DNA of 64,000 nucleotides from UBA1660 sp964462035 (GCA_964462035.1 CAYXAP010000001.1:310001-374000), one strand, 5' to 3'; positions 33,980 to 42,539 are shown, counted from the stretch's first letter. Numbers and translations are program-made. The notes: generated from the letters alone by a model not told the origin.

Positions 33980-34013
33980 AAAGGGCGACGCCTCGAACGA
34001 GGCGCCGCCCTTT
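33980..34013 (+). terminator. Intrinsic terminator after rpmE2
   Basis: A 15-bp stem (AAAGGGCGACGCCTC with GAGGCGCCGCCCTTT, one mismatch) encloses a GAAC loop. Terminal A/T flanks (AAA and TTT) allow use in both directions, ending both the rpmE2 transcript and the convergent MscS transcript. Confidence 0.85.
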
Positions 34014-34048
34014 CGGCGTTCCGTCCGGCGGCCTCGCGGCCGCTCGGT

Positions 34049-34996
34049 TCACTTCTTACCGATGGCCTCCACGGCCTCGGAGTCGAAGTGCACGTCCATC
34101 TGCGGGAACGGGATCCCCACGCCGGCCTCGTCGAGCGCCTTCTTCACGTCGCGGACGGTGCGCTCGTGGACGGCCCAGAAGTCTTCCGTCTTGCACCAGA
34201 CGCGGACCTGCCAGTCGACGCTCGAGCCGCCCAGGGCCTTCAGGAAGACCGCCGGCGCGGGCTCGCTGAGCCCGCCCTCGACGTTCTCCGCGACCTTCTG
34301 GAGGATGGCGCGGACCTCGTCGGTGTCGGCGCCGTAGTCGGTGCCCACGTCGACGCCCACGCGGCGCTCGGAGTAGGTGGAGTAGTTGGTGATGGCCGTG
34401 CCCCAGATCTGCGAGTTGGGCACGATCTTCTTCTTCGCGTCGGGGGTCTTGAGCTCGCAGGTGAAGAGCTCGACCTCGACGACGGTGCCGCTCTCGGAGC
34501 CGATCTCCACGTAGTCGCCGACCTTGATCGGTCGGAAGACCAGGAGCATGACCCCGGCGGCGAAGTTGCTGAGCGTGCCCTGGAAGGCGAGGCCGATGGC
34601 CAGACCGGCGGCGGCGATCACCGCGGCGAAGCTCGAGGTGTTGATGCCGAAGACACCGAGCACGCCGAGCACGACCCCGACGATGATCAGGTAGCGCACC
34701 ATGTTGGCGAAGAAGTTGCCGAGGGTCGCATCGAGCTCGCGCTTGGCGACGACCCTACGGACCTTTCGCCCGGCCCAGCCGGCGATGAGCCAGCCGACGA
34801 AGAGCGCCAGGAGCGCGCCGACGATCTGCATCGCCCAGGGCACGACATGCTCTTCCAGCGCCCCGATGGCGCCGCTCACGGAGAAGCCGTCCGACTCCGT
34901 GCTGCTCTCGCTGGCGCCGCTCTCTTCCTGCGCCCGTGCGAGGGTGGTGAGCGCGCTGACCATCAGCGCGCCGATCATTGCGATGAAGCGAGTCAT
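34049..34996 (-). CDS. MscS-family mechanosensitive channel with signal peptide
   Basis: This encodes 315 residues from ATG 34996 (signal-like MTRFIAMIGALMVSAL). A longer Arg-rich opening upstream is only the reverse of the DUF481 tail. Three membrane helices (ALLALFVGWLIAGWAG, YLIIVGVVLGVLGVF, and the pore helix FAAVIAAAGLAIGLAFQGTLSNFAAG) are typical of MscS TM3, followed by the beta domain (FRPIKVGDYVEIGSESGTVVEVEL) and a C-terminal FPQMDVHF. Role: pressure release on hypo-osmotic shock. The ATG overlaps the stop of the DUF481 gene (ATGA), so translation is coupled. Confidence 0.92.
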   Translation of the reverse strand: MTRFIAMIGALMVSALTTLARAQEESGASESSTESDGFSVSGAIGALEEHVVPWAMQIVGALLALFVGWLIAGWAGRKVRRVVAKRELDATLGNFFANMVRYLIIVGVVLGVLGVFGINTSSFAAVIAAAGLAIGLAFQGTLSNFAAGVMLLVFRPIKVGDYVEIGSESGTVVEVELFTCELKTPDAKKKIVPNSQIWGTAITNYSTYSERRVGVDVGTDYGADTDEVRAILQKVAENVEGGLSEPAPAVFLKALGGSSVDWQVRVWCKTEDFWAVHERTVRDVKKALDEAGVGIPFPQMDVHFDSEAVEAIGKK

Positions 34997-36048
34997 ACCC
35001 CGTCCCCTTCTGCAGCAGCCTCTTCGGTGGGCTGCTCGTCCGTGTCTTCTTCGGTCTCTTCCGCGGGCTCTTCGGCCGGCGCCTCCTCGGCGGGCTCTTC
35101 GGCCGGCGCCTCCTCGGCGGCGGGCTCTTCGGCCGGCGCCTCCTCGGCGGCGGGCTCTTCGGCCGGCGCCTCCTCGGCGGCGGGCTCTTCGGGCTCTTGC
35201 TCCTGCTCCCACGAGAAGACCAGGTTCACCGTCAGCAGCGTGTCGACCTTGGCCCGCGGCGGGTCGCCCTGGACGGGCACGTTGTCGAAGAGGAGCTTGA
35301 ACTTCACCTCGACCTTGAACAGGTCGCTGAGGCTCGAGACCAGCGCCGCGTCGAGGTTGAGCCGGATGTCTTCGCCCTGCTGCAGGTTGAAGAGCGCCTC
35401 CACGCCCATGGAGACGTTGAGCAGCTCGTTGAGCTTGTTGTCGTAACCGAGGTAGGCGCGCGCCGCGTGCACGTTCTGCGTGCCGTCCAGCTCCATCCCC
35501 ATCTCGTCGACGAGCGGGTCAGGGTCGAGGTTGTCGTAGGTGAAGTCGTAGCCGACCTCGCCCCAGAGCCTCAGCTTGTCCCGCTGGACGAAGTTCCGGA
35601 GGTAACCGATCTGGGCCTGCAGACGAGTGTCGAGACCGGCGAACGTGTCCCAGCGATGGGCGATGGCCACGAAGAGCGCGTCCATCCGGGTCAGGTAGAA
35701 GTCGTACCTGGCGCGCGCGTTCGAGTTCCGGACGGTGTCCTGGAAATCCCGAGTGTCATCGAGCGGCGTGAGATCCGCTCGGCCGTACGCGAGCGTCCAG
35801 TCGAGCGAAAACGCGCTCCGACCCCGGACGAGGCGGAACTGGGTGCCGCCATTGAGAGTCCAGCTGTTCGTGTTGCCCGAGGCGTAGACGAGCCCGAGGC
35901 TCGCCGTGAACGTCAGCACCTCGTCGGGCTTGTCCTTGTGCTCCTCGCGGAACGCCGCCGGCGCTTCCGGCTGGGCGAGCGCCGGCGTGGCCGTGCTCAC
36001 GGTCATCAGGACGGCGCACGTCGCCGCCCAGAGAATCCATCGTCTCAT
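34993..36048 (-). CDS. DUF481 outer-membrane beta-barrel protein with acidic repeat tail
   Basis: This encodes 351 residues from ATG 36048, with AGGAG at a good distance (a start at 36105 is less likely). Signal peptide (LWAATCAVLMTVSTATPALAQ), then a DUF481-type beta-barrel: alternating strands such as FTASLGLVYASGNTNSWTLN and YDFYLTRMDALFVAIAHRWD and a final NLVFSWE. About 60 C-terminal residues are Glu/Ala/Pro, made of a ten-residue unit EEAPAEEPAA repeated in tandem; at DNA level this is a 30-base direct repeat (35070-35190). DUF481 proteins are salt-induced or porin-like. ATGA-coupled to the MscS gene, which suggests an osmotic-stress role for both. Confidence 0.82.
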   Translation of the reverse strand: MRRWILWAATCAVLMTVSTATPALAQPEAPAAFREEHKDKPDEVLTFTASLGLVYASGNTNSWTLNGGTQFRLVRGRSAFSLDWTLAYGRADLTPLDDTRDFQDTVRNSNARARYDFYLTRMDALFVAIAHRWDTFAGLDTRLQAQIGYLRNFVQRDKLRLWGEVGYDFTYDNLDPDPLVDEMGMELDGTQNVHAARAYLGYDNKLNELLNVSMGVEALFNLQQGEDIRLNLDAALVSSLSDLFKVEVKFKLLFDNVPVQGDPPRAKVDTLLTVNLVFSWEQEQEPEEPAAEEAPAEEPAAEEAPAEEPAAEEAPAEEPAEEAPAEEPAEETEEDTDEQPTEEAAAEGDGV

Positions 36049-36143
36049 CAGTCTTCTCCTCACACTCGTGGCCGCGCTCCTAGGGCCGTGGCCACGGGCG
36101 GTCAATCACCGGCAGTGGACCGGTGCCCCAGATTTTCGCGAGC

Positions 36144-36467
36144 TCAGCGAACGAGCGCTTCGAAGAGGGCGAAGTTCTCGGCTTCGTCTTCGTCGATCCG
36201 CCCGTCGGCGACGATCATCGCGCGCGCGGTCTCGAGAAAGATCTCTCGATGGGAGAGTGGGATCTCCGCGGGGTCGAGCTCGTCGGCGGTCGGCGGTACC
36301 TCGAGCCAGGCCTCGACCTGCGCCTTCTCGGCGTCGTCGAGATCGAGCTCCTTCACGAGCTTCTTGATGAACTCGCGCTCCTCGTCCTGGATCTCCAGAT
36401 CGGCCCAAGCAAAGGAGCAGATGAACCGCATCAGTCGGAGTCGGTCTTCCCGGTCGAGCTGCTTCAT
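36144..36467 (-). CDS. TerB-like tellurite-resistance-type protein
   Basis: This encodes 107 residues from ATG 36467; a second ATG at 36479 would add four residues. It is a helix bundle of the TerB family: FICSFAWADLEIQDEEREFIKK, then VEAWLEVPP and AMIVADGRIDEDEAENFALF, with the two acidic Asp/Glu patches that bind metal in TerB proteins. Cytosolic. It lies between the OmpA and DUF481 genes on the same strand (52 and 95 bases away), so they may be cotranscribed. Metal binding is inferred from the family. Confidence 0.8.
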   Translation of the reverse strand: MKQLDREDRLRLMRFICSFAWADLEIQDEEREFIKKLVKELDLDDAEKAQVEAWLEVPPTADELDPAEIPLSHREIFLETARAMIVADGRIDEDEAENFALFEALVR

Positions 36468-36519
36468 GGGCCGGACCATACCCGCGGCCCGCGCCCGCGA
36501 CAACGGGACTCGCGCTCTC

Positions 36520-38253
36520 TCACTCCGGGGTGGCGAGTCCGAGGTTGAATTCGACCCGCCGGTTCGCTGCGCGGCCCTCGCGAGTGTCGTTCGTCTGAAG
36601 CGGTCGGGTCTCGCCGAAGCCGTGGGCGGTGAGCCGCCCGGCGGCGACTCCGTTGTCGATGAGGAAGTCGCGCACCGCGTGGGCGCGAGAATCACTCAAT
36701 CGCATGTTGTAGTCGTGCTCACCGCTATTGTCGGTGTGTCCCTCGATACGGATATGGTCGATCTCCGGGTGGTTCTGGAGCACCTGAGCGATGTTCCGGA
36801 GGAGACCGTGGGAGCGGCGCCGGATGTGGGCGGCGTCGTGGTCGAAGTAGATGTGGTCGAGGATCTCGAGGCGGTCGTCTCGGATGACGACCTGCTGCTC
36901 CTCTTCGCACCCTTGGTTGCTCGCCGGGCCGGGCTCGTCGGGGCAGTTGTCGATCGGGTCGATCACACCGTCGCCGTCGCGGTCCGGGCAGCCTTCGTTC
37001 TCCACCGGCCCGGGCGCGAGCGGACAGCGGTCCGGTTCGTCGAGCACACCGTCACCATCGTTGTCCGGGTCGGGACAGCCGTCGTCGTCCTCGAAGCCGT
37101 CGCGGTCCTCGGGGTCGTCGTCGCATTCGTCCACCGAGTTCGGGAGTCCGTCCTCGTCCGGGTCGGGGTCGGGGCAGCCCTGGTTGTAGGTCGGGCCGGG
37201 CTCCAGGGGGCACTCGTCGTCCGGGTCGAGGACGCCGTCGGCGTCGTTGTCCGGGTCGGGGCAGCCATCCTCGTCCTGGAAGCCGTCCAGGTCTTCTTCT
37301 TCGTCCGGGCACTCGTCGGCGCCATCGGACTCCGGCTCGGGCCTCGGGGGTGGCGGCGAGCGCCAACCGGCCATGGCGATGACCCGCACGTCCGGGCTGC
37401 CCACGCTGCGGCTGAGGCCGGTCCCCACCGAGAGCCCGGTCACCCAGCCACTGGGTCGGTGGAGCTTGGCGCCGACCGTTCCCTCGAAGGGGGTGCTCTC
37501 ACGACCGAAGAAGTCGCCGGTGGTGGCGGCGCCGTAGAGCTGGGCATGCACATCCACCCGGTCGCTGTAGGGGTCGCGGTGGCTTCCGAGCACCGGCACG
37601 GCGACACCGAGTCCGAAGGTGAGCTCGTCGCCGACCAGCACATCGCCCGCGAGCTCCTGGTTCTCCCGGATCCGGAAGCCCAGGTTGACCATGACTCGAA
37701 CCGGCTCGGGCCGTGCCTCGAAGAGCAGCTCCGGGTGGAAGGAGAGGAACCCGTCGCCCCGGTAGCTCCCGCCGCCGGTGGGGAACGTCAGCGTGAGCTG
37801 ACCCGCGAGCCCGATCGTCTCGTCCGGCTCCCCGAGGATCCGCACCCTCGCACCGAGGTGGGCGTCGCCGAGCCCGGCGCCGTCGGCTTCGTTCGCGCCG
37901 AGCGGGTCGTCGTCGCCGCTCACGACCAGGTTCACGGGCAACCCCGCGAAGATCACCACACGGTCCACCAGCCCGAAGGCAAACCCGAGCGTGGCGGTGA
38001 GCTGATGGGCGACGACGGCCGCGGCCTCGGTGTCCGGGTCGCCCAGTGTCTGCTCGTAGACCAGCGGATCGTGCGCGTAGTCGAGGTGGAGCTGCGCTCC
38101 GAAGTCGAGGTGCCCGAGGGCCGTCGGCCGGCTCAGGTGGAAGGCATCGTCGGGCGTCTCGGACGCTCGAAAGCGGTTGAGGGTGGCCTGAGCCTCCCCC
38201 AACGAGGGGGCGGTGGCTGCCACCAGGGCAATCGCCAGCAGCGAGAGACGCAT
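36520..38253 (-). CDS. OmpA-family protein with thrombospondin-type-3 calcium repeats
   Basis: This encodes 577 residues. Signal peptide (LSLLAIALVAATAPSLGEAQ), a beta-barrel-like region to about 325 (TATLGFAFGLVDRVVIFAGL, GLAGQLTLTFPTGGG), then about five thrombospondin type 3 repeats (DEDGCPDPDNDADGVLDPDD, DRDGDGVIDPIDNCPDEPG) that bind calcium and stiffen the linker. The C-terminal 130 residues are the OmpA peptidoglycan-binding domain (IRIEGHTDNSGEHDYNMRLS and NRRVEFNL). It anchors the outer membrane to peptidoglycan. Together with TerB, DUF481 and MscS it makes an envelope gene run on one strand. Confidence 0.9.
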   Translation of the reverse strand: MRLSLLAIALVAATAPSLGEAQATLNRFRASETPDDAFHLSRPTALGHLDFGAQLHLDYAHDPLVYEQTLGDPDTEAAAVVAHQLTATLGFAFGLVDRVVIFAGLPVNLVVSGDDDPLGANEADGAGLGDAHLGARVRILGEPDETIGLAGQLTLTFPTGGGSYRGDGFLSFHPELLFEARPEPVRVMVNLGFRIRENQELAGDVLVGDELTFGLGVAVPVLGSHRDPYSDRVDVHAQLYGAATTGDFFGRESTPFEGTVGAKLHRPSGWVTGLSVGTGLSRSVGSPDVRVIAMAGWRSPPPPRPEPESDGADECPDEEEDLDGFQDEDGCPDPDNDADGVLDPDDECPLEPGPTYNQGCPDPDPDEDGLPNSVDECDDDPEDRDGFEDDDGCPDPDNDGDGVLDEPDRCPLAPGPVENEGCPDRDGDGVIDPIDNCPDEPGPASNQGCEEEQQVVIRDDRLEILDHIYFDHDAAHIRRRSHGLLRNIAQVLQNHPEIDHIRIEGHTDNSGEHDYNMRLSDSRAHAVRDFLIDNGVAAGRLTAHGFGETRPLQTNDTREGRAANRRVEFNLGLATPE

Positions 38254-38307
38254 GGCCGGAGTGTCTCCCATGCGGCGGCGGATTTCAGCGAGTTTCCCGC
38301 GCGCGCG

Positions 38308-38496
38308 TCAGGGATCCTCGGTGACCGATTCGAAGCCGCGGGCGGCGCAGCCACCGATGTTGCTCTCGCCGAGCATCAGGAAGCCCCAGACCGCGAGCAG
38401 CCCGACCACCGTGAACCGGAGGAGGAGCCGGACGAGGAACATCCGGTCACGCTTCTGGAGCCCGGCCTCGAGCTCGTCCTGCGCCTCGTCGCTCAT
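38308..38496 (-). CDS. Small single-helix membrane protein
   Basis: This encodes 62 residues (ATG 38496). Acidic N-terminus (SDEAQDELEAGLQKRDRMF), one membrane helix (VRLLLRFTVVGLLAVWGFLML), and a short outside tail with a single Cys (GGCAARGFESVTEDP). No family known. It lies upstream of the OmpA gene on the same strand (54-base gap), divergent from the E2 gene. Confidence 0.6.
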   Translation of the reverse strand: MSDEAQDELEAGLQKRDRMFLVRLLLRFTVVGLLAVWGFLMLGESNIGGCAARGFESVTEDP

Positions 38497-38561
38497 CGCT
38501 CGAAGATGGCGTCGGCCTCTGCCGCTCGCAACCTCTGGACCACTGGGGCGATCCGTGGATG

Positions 38562-38579
38562 CGCCCACGCCGGTGGGCG
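38562..38579. promoter_or_regulatory. Inverted repeat in the E2 upstream region
   Basis: CGCCCAC and GTGGGCG form perfect 7-bp arms around GCCG, about 35 bases before the E2 start codon. It could be an operator or a leader hairpin. Confidence 0.3.
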
Positions 38580-38613
38580 TGTATGGTCTGCGCGCGCAAC
38601 GCGCGGAGGAAAG

Positions 38614-39894
38614 ATGACGACCAAGGTGACCATGCCCCAGCTCGGCGAGAGCGTCGTCGAGGGTACGGTAGGTAAGTGGCTGGTGAGTGAAGGCGAGGCG
38701 GTCGAGAAGGACCAACCGATCGTCGAGATCCTCACCGACAAGGCCGACAGTGAGCTCCCGGCCCCGGTGGCTGGGGTGGTGACGAAGCTCCTCGCCGAGG
38801 TCGACGACGTGCTCGAGGTCGGCGCTCCGCTCTGTGAGATCGACGAGAACGGCAAGGCGACCGCGTCCAAGTCCAAGTCGGAGCCGAAGGCGACGGCGGA
38901 AGACCCGGCACCGAAGGCCGAGCCCGCCGGCGACGATCCGGCGGCGTCCCCCTCCGTGCGCAAGCTCGCCCGCGAGCTCGGCGTCGATCTGGCCTCGGTC
39001 TCGGGCTCCGGTGAGTCGGGTCGCATCACGCACCAGGACGTGCAGCAGGCCGCGAGCGCTCCCAGCGCGCCCCCCACGCCGCCCGCCGCCGCGCCTCCTC
39101 GGCCGGCGCCCGCGCCGCGTAAAGCGAGCGCGGCTCAGGGCGCGGGTGTCGCAGTCCCGAGCGGAGCCTTCCGCGTCCCGCCCTACCGACCGTCCGAGGG
39201 CGACGAGGTCGTCCCCTTCAGCCGCCGTCGTCGGATCATCGCCGACCACATGGTGTACTCGAAGCACGTCTCCCCGGAGGTCGTGACCTTCGCCGAGTGC
39301 GACCTCTACGAGACCGCCAAGATCCGCGACGCGCACAAGGGCCGCTACAAGAAGGAGGGGCTCAGCCTCACCTATCTGGCCTTCGTCGTCGCCGCGACCG
39401 CGCGGGCGCTCCGTGAGTATCCGGATCTCAACTCGCGCGTCCTCGACGACGCGTACGTGAAGCTCGGGGACGTGAACCTCGGCATCGCGGTCGACACGCC
39501 GAAGGGCCTCGTCGTCCCGGTCATTCGCAACGCCGACGAGCTGACCATTCGTGGCCTCGCTCGAGCGATCATCGACATCGCCGAGCGCGCCCGCGACGGG
39601 AACCTCACGCCGGACGATCTCTCTGGAAAGACCTTCTCGATCTCGAACCCGGGTCGGAAGGGCAACCTGGTCGGTGGCGCGATCATCTCGCAGCCGAACA
39701 CCGGCATCCTGCGGATCGGCACCATCAAGAAGCGCCCCGTCGTCGTCGAGAAGGACGGCCAGGACCTGATCGCCATCCACCCGGTGATGTACATGGCCCT
39801 CACCTACGACCACCGCGTGGTCGACGGCGTGAACGCCAACGGCTTCCTCTACCGCGTGAGCGAGATCCTCGAGCAGGGCGACTTCGAGGTCTGA
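38614..39894 (+). CDS. 2-oxoacid dehydrogenase E2 (dihydrolipoamide acyltransferase)
   Basis: This encodes 426 residues. Lipoyl domain at 1-80 with lipoylated Lys43 (EILTDKADSELPAP), a Ser/Pro/Lys-rich linker, a peripheral-subunit-binding domain at about 110-147 (VRKLARELGVDLASVSGSG), an Ala/Pro-rich linker, then the acyltransferase domain from about 200 (SRRRRIIADHMVYSKHV) to the catalytic HRVVDG near the C-terminus. It is the core of a 2-oxoglutarate, pyruvate or branched-chain dehydrogenase complex; which cannot be told from sequence alone. E1 and E3 genes are not nearby. GGAGGAAAG precedes the ATG at 38614. A terminator follows. Confidence 0.93.
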   Translation: MTTKVTMPQLGESVVEGTVGKWLVSEGEAVEKDQPIVEILTDKADSELPAPVAGVVTKLLAEVDDVLEVGAPLCEIDENGKATASKSKSEPKATAEDPAPKAEPAGDDPAASPSVRKLARELGVDLASVSGSGESGRITHQDVQQAASAPSAPPTPPAAAPPRPAPAPRKASAAQGAGVAVPSGAFRVPPYRPSEGDEVVPFSRRRRIIADHMVYSKHVSPEVVTFAECDLYETAKIRDAHKGRYKKEGLSLTYLAFVVAATARALREYPDLNSRVLDDAYVKLGDVNLGIAVDTPKGLVVPVIRNADELTIRGLARAIIDIAERARDGNLTPDDLSGKTFSISNPGRKGNLVGGAIISQPNTGILRIGTIKKRPVVVEKDGQDLIAIHPVMYMALTYDHRVVDGVNANGFLYRVSEILEQGDFEV

Positions 39895-39913
39895 GCCTCT
39901 CCGCTCCATGAAG

Positions 39914-39948
39914 AAGCGCCGGCGCTCGGACGAGCACCGGCGCTTTTT
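39914..39948 (+). terminator. Intrinsic terminator after the E2 gene
   Basis: AAGCGCCGGCGCTC and GAGCACCGGCGCTT form a 14-bp stem with one mismatch around GGAC, followed by a run of T (TTTTT in the cttttt stretch). It ends the E2 transcript. Confidence 0.85.
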
Positions 39949-40112
39949 CGTGGGCGTCACTCGCTCCGCCGGTCCTGTGGAGAGCGCTTTTCTCGTACCG
40001 ACCGTAACCGCCGTCGCCTCTGCTCCGTGGTCTTCGCGGAGGTAGACGATATGTACGAGAGACTGGACCCAACGATGCACACCGGGACGCGCTGCGGCGC
40101 GGGGGTCGCGTC

Positions 40113-40571
40113 GTGAAGAGTTCGACCGAGCACCGCGTCGCTCTGTGTGCCCGGGTCGGCCTGGCGTCGCTCTATGCGTGGGTCGTCGCCGATCGATTGG
40201 GCATGCTCGGCGCCGCGGACAACCCCGCCGTGGTCTGGGGCGACTTCGAGGCGTTCCTCGAGTACACGGCGGCCTTGAACCCCTGGGCGCCGAGACCACT
40301 CTCCGACGCGCTCGGAATCGTCGTGACGGTCGTGGAGATCGGGCTCGCAGGCATGCTGGCCAGCGGCTTCCAACGGAGGGTCGCCTTCGCGGGGAGCTTT
40401 GTGCTCTCGCTCGTCTTCGCGACGAGCCTGCTTCTCTTCGTCGGACTCGCTCGGACACCAGGCTTCGTCGCGTTCACCCTGGGCGTTGCGGCGGTGTCCC
40501 TATGGCTCTTCCGCAACTCGACCACCGACGCCACCGTCCACGACCTGGACCGCACGGAGCCAGTCCGATGA
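40113..40571 (+). CDS. DoxX-like membrane protein
   Basis: This encodes 152 residues from GTG 40113. Four likely membrane helices: VGLASLYAWVVADRLGMLGA, IVVTVVEIGLAGMLASGF, VAFAGSFVLSLVFATSLLLF and FVAFTLGVAAVSLWLF. The arrangement of four helices with a small charged loop resembles the DoxX/TQO family (quinone-linked or unknown small membrane proteins). First gene of a three-gene operon; stop and the next start overlap by 4 bases (ATGA). I do not assign a reaction. Confidence 0.62.
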   Translation: MKSSTEHRVALCARVGLASLYAWVVADRLGMLGAADNPAVVWGDFEAFLEYTAALNPWAPRPLSDALGIVVTVVEIGLAGMLASGFQRRVAFAGSFVLSLVFATSLLLFVGLARTPGFVAFTLGVAAVSLWLFRNSTTDATVHDLDRTEPVR

Positions 40572-40996
40572 GTGACCGACTCCGGTGGCCTGCCTTCTTC
40601 CTGCTGCTGGCGCTGGGAAACCTCGTCAACGCCGTCTGGATGCTGTCGAGCCCTCACCACTGGTACCAGAATCTCCCCGGCCGAGTTCCGGACTTCGGCC
40701 CCATGAACGAGCACTTCGTGCGGGACATCGGCTGCGTCTCGGCGATGGTCGGCGTGCTCGCGCTGAGGGCCGCGTTCGACGAGGGCTGGCGCGCCAAGGC
40801 GCTCTTCGTGCTCCAGCTCTGGTTCGTCCCCCATGCGCTCGTTCACCTCTTCGACACTCTCCGGGGGCTGGTCTCGATGGAGCATCTGACCATGGATGTG
40901 CCCTTGGTCTACGCGCCGCCGTTGGTGATCGGCGTCATGCAGCTCCTGCTGCGGCGGGAGACGTCCCGCTCGGCCCCATGGGCAGGTGCCGCGTGA
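40568..40996 (+). CDS. Small membrane protein of unknown family
   Basis: This encodes 142 residues (ATG 40568). Hydrophobic helices FFLLLALGNLVNAVWMLSS and VSAMVGVLALRAAF, plus LFVLQLWFVPHALVHLFDTL with two His and VYAPPLVIGVMQLLL. A loop HHWYQNLPGRVPDFGP and NEHFVRDIG are probably conserved in related membrane proteins, but the family is not recognised. Second gene of the operon; its stop overlaps the GTG of the next gene (GTGA). Confidence 0.65.
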   Translation: MSDRLRWPAFFLLLALGNLVNAVWMLSSPHHWYQNLPGRVPDFGPMNEHFVRDIGCVSAMVGVLALRAAFDEGWRAKALFVLQLWFVPHALVHLFDTLRGLVSMEHLTMDVPLVYAPPLVIGVMQLLLRRETSRSAPWAGAA

Positions 40997-41124
40997 GGGT
41001 GCTCGAGCTCGCTGTCTTCCTGCTCCTCGGAGCGTTCCTCGGGGCGACCCCGATCCTGAGCTACTACTTCACCCACGGTCCCGCGTGCCCATGCCACGCG
41101 ATCGTCTCCGCTCAGGGGGTGTAG
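40993..41124 (+). CDS. 43-residue membrane peptide with terminal CPCH motif
   Basis: This starts with GTG (40993) overlapping the previous stop by 4 bases. One helix (LELAVFLLLGAFLGATPILS) is followed by YYFTHGPACPCHAIVSAQGV, with a Cys-Pro-Cys-His cluster that could bind metal or heme. The end overlaps the convergent gene at 41112 by 13 bases. Coupled translation with two membrane proteins supports it as real. No family known. Confidence 0.5.
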   Translation: MRVLELAVFLLLGAFLGATPILSYYFTHGPACPCHAIVSAQGV

Positions 41125-42539
41125 TCGAGCGTGTAGGGATTCCCGGAGGACCCACCGTCCACGAAGACGTTGACGTCATCCGGGGTGAAGTCGAGGGGGA
41201 TCATCTGATCGATCGTCGTCTGGGGCCCACTGCCCGAGACGCAGATCAGCTCGTCGTCGGGTGCGCAGGTGAGCCGCACGTAGACATCGGGATCGAACGC
41301 GTCGGAGTAGGCCACGAGGTCGAGCGCCCGTCGGCGCGGCTCGACCACGAACGAGCCCTCGGGCGCGAAGCGCTCACTGAAGCCCTGGCAGGAGCCTCGC
41401 GCGTCGCCGGTGAAGCCACTGCCGTTGCCAGCGAAGCCGAGCACGGACCCGCCCGCGCTGATGTTCAGCGCGCGATCGCAGGCGTCGCTGACGGCGTCCG
41501 TGCGACGAACGTCCACGACCACGTCGCCGACCGCGTCGCCGTCGTAGCCTTCGACCATGATGAAGAGGCGGTTCGGCGTGGCGATCTGCCCGATGCGGTG
41601 CACCCAGAGTCGGCTCTGGGCGACCCCGCCGGCGTAGTCGATGTCGTCGTTGCAGCCGCGGCCGCCGACACTGAACCGACCGCAGTCGGTCGACGCGGCC
41701 ACCACGGTGTCGATCGAGCTGCGTGTCGTGTCGATCACGAAGTCGGCGATGCCGTTGAAGTCCACGGCGAGCACGATGTCTCGGCCGCCACCTCCGCCGC
41801 ACGGTGTGGAGTAGTCGTCGACGATCGTGCGATCGATCCGGGTCGAATGCCGGGCGAACCCAGCGGAGTCGAGCGTCAGCGCCACCAGATCGCCGCAGGT
41901 GTCACCGCCGCCCCCGTCGCACATGGGTACGCCTTCGTCGACGGCGCCATCGCAGTCCTGGTCGACCGTGTCACAGACCTCGGTTGCGCCCGGTCGTCGG
42001 CCCGAGTCGTCGTCGGCGCAGTCGGTGCCACCCGGGCAGGCCACGCCATCCACGCCCATCGCGGGCGCGCCGTCCCCGTCGAGGTCGACCGGGGTGTTGG
42101 TGCAACCGGCGCCGCCACAGCTGTCGGTGGTGCAGGGGTTCCCGTCGTCGCAGCTCATGCCCGGGCTGGTCTGGCAGGTGCCGGAGACACACGCCTCGAT
42201 GCCGTTGCAGGCGATGCCATCCGCGCCGCACTCCGCGTCCGTCGTGCAGCGCTCGGGGACGCAGCCACTGACAGGGTCACAACGCTCGCCCGAAGCGCAG
42301 AGGCTGTCGTCCGGCGCCTGGAGGCAGCGGCCGTCGACGCAGCGGTCGGTCGTGCACGCGACCCCGTCGTCACAGCCGCCCGGGCACTCGCTCGGGCCGG
42401 CATCCACGCCGCCCCCGTCCGAGTCGACGACCGGACCCATGTCGGCCTCGCTCTCGTCACCGAGCAGGCCGGTGTCCGGGTCGATGACGGCGCTGCACCC
42501 AGCGAGGGTGATCAGGGCGGCGGTGACCGAGGCGCGCAT
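41112..42539 (-). CDS. Cys-rich lipoprotein with one MopE-type motif
   Basis: This encodes 475 residues. Lipoprotein signal (VTAALITLAGCSAV, Cys15), an Asp/Gly linker, then a Cys-rich part (about 50-230) with CTTDRCVDGRC-type units and one CDTVDQDCDGAVDEG motif. The rest (about 235-475) is beta-rich, with repeats similar to SLDTVVAAST, VRRTDAVSDACDRAL and YDGDAVGDVVVDV, reminiscent of PPC-like secreted modules. Probably surface-exposed. Its ATG overlaps the stop of the TPR/PEGA gene by one base (TGATG), so the two are translationally coupled. Confidence 0.78.
   Translation of the reverse strand: MRASVTAALITLAGCSAVIDPDTGLLGDESEADMGPVVDSDGGGVDAGPSECPGGCDDGVACTTDRCVDGRCLQAPDDSLCASGERCDPVSGCVPERCTTDAECGADGIACNGIEACVSGTCQTSPGMSCDDGNPCTTDSCGGAGCTNTPVDLDGDGAPAMGVDGVACPGGTDCADDDSGRRPGATEVCDTVDQDCDGAVDEGVPMCDGGGGDTCGDLVALTLDSAGFARHSTRIDRTIVDDYSTPCGGGGGRDIVLAVDFNGIADFVIDTTRSSIDTVVAASTDCGRFSVGGRGCNDDIDYAGGVAQSRLWVHRIGQIATPNRLFIMVEGYDGDAVGDVVVDVRRTDAVSDACDRALNISAGGSVLGFAGNGSGFTGDARGSCQGFSERFAPEGSFVVEPRRRALDLVAYSDAFDPDVYVRLTCAPDDELICVSGSGPQTTIDQMIPLDFTPDDVNVFVDGGSSGNPYTLDYTP

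Noticed and set aside
34997..35212. Arg-rich 72-residue extension of the MscS protein
   Set aside because: It is only the out-of-frame reading of the 30-base repeat in the DUF481 tail; the signal peptide begins at 34996 with ATGA coupling.
35197..38613. A plus-strand open frame that would put about 1100 extra residues before the E2 enzyme
   Set aside because: This part is antisense to the OmpA, TerB and DUF481 genes, has no domain, and the lipoyl domain with a GGAGG ribosome site starts at 38614. High GC makes long open antisense frames common.
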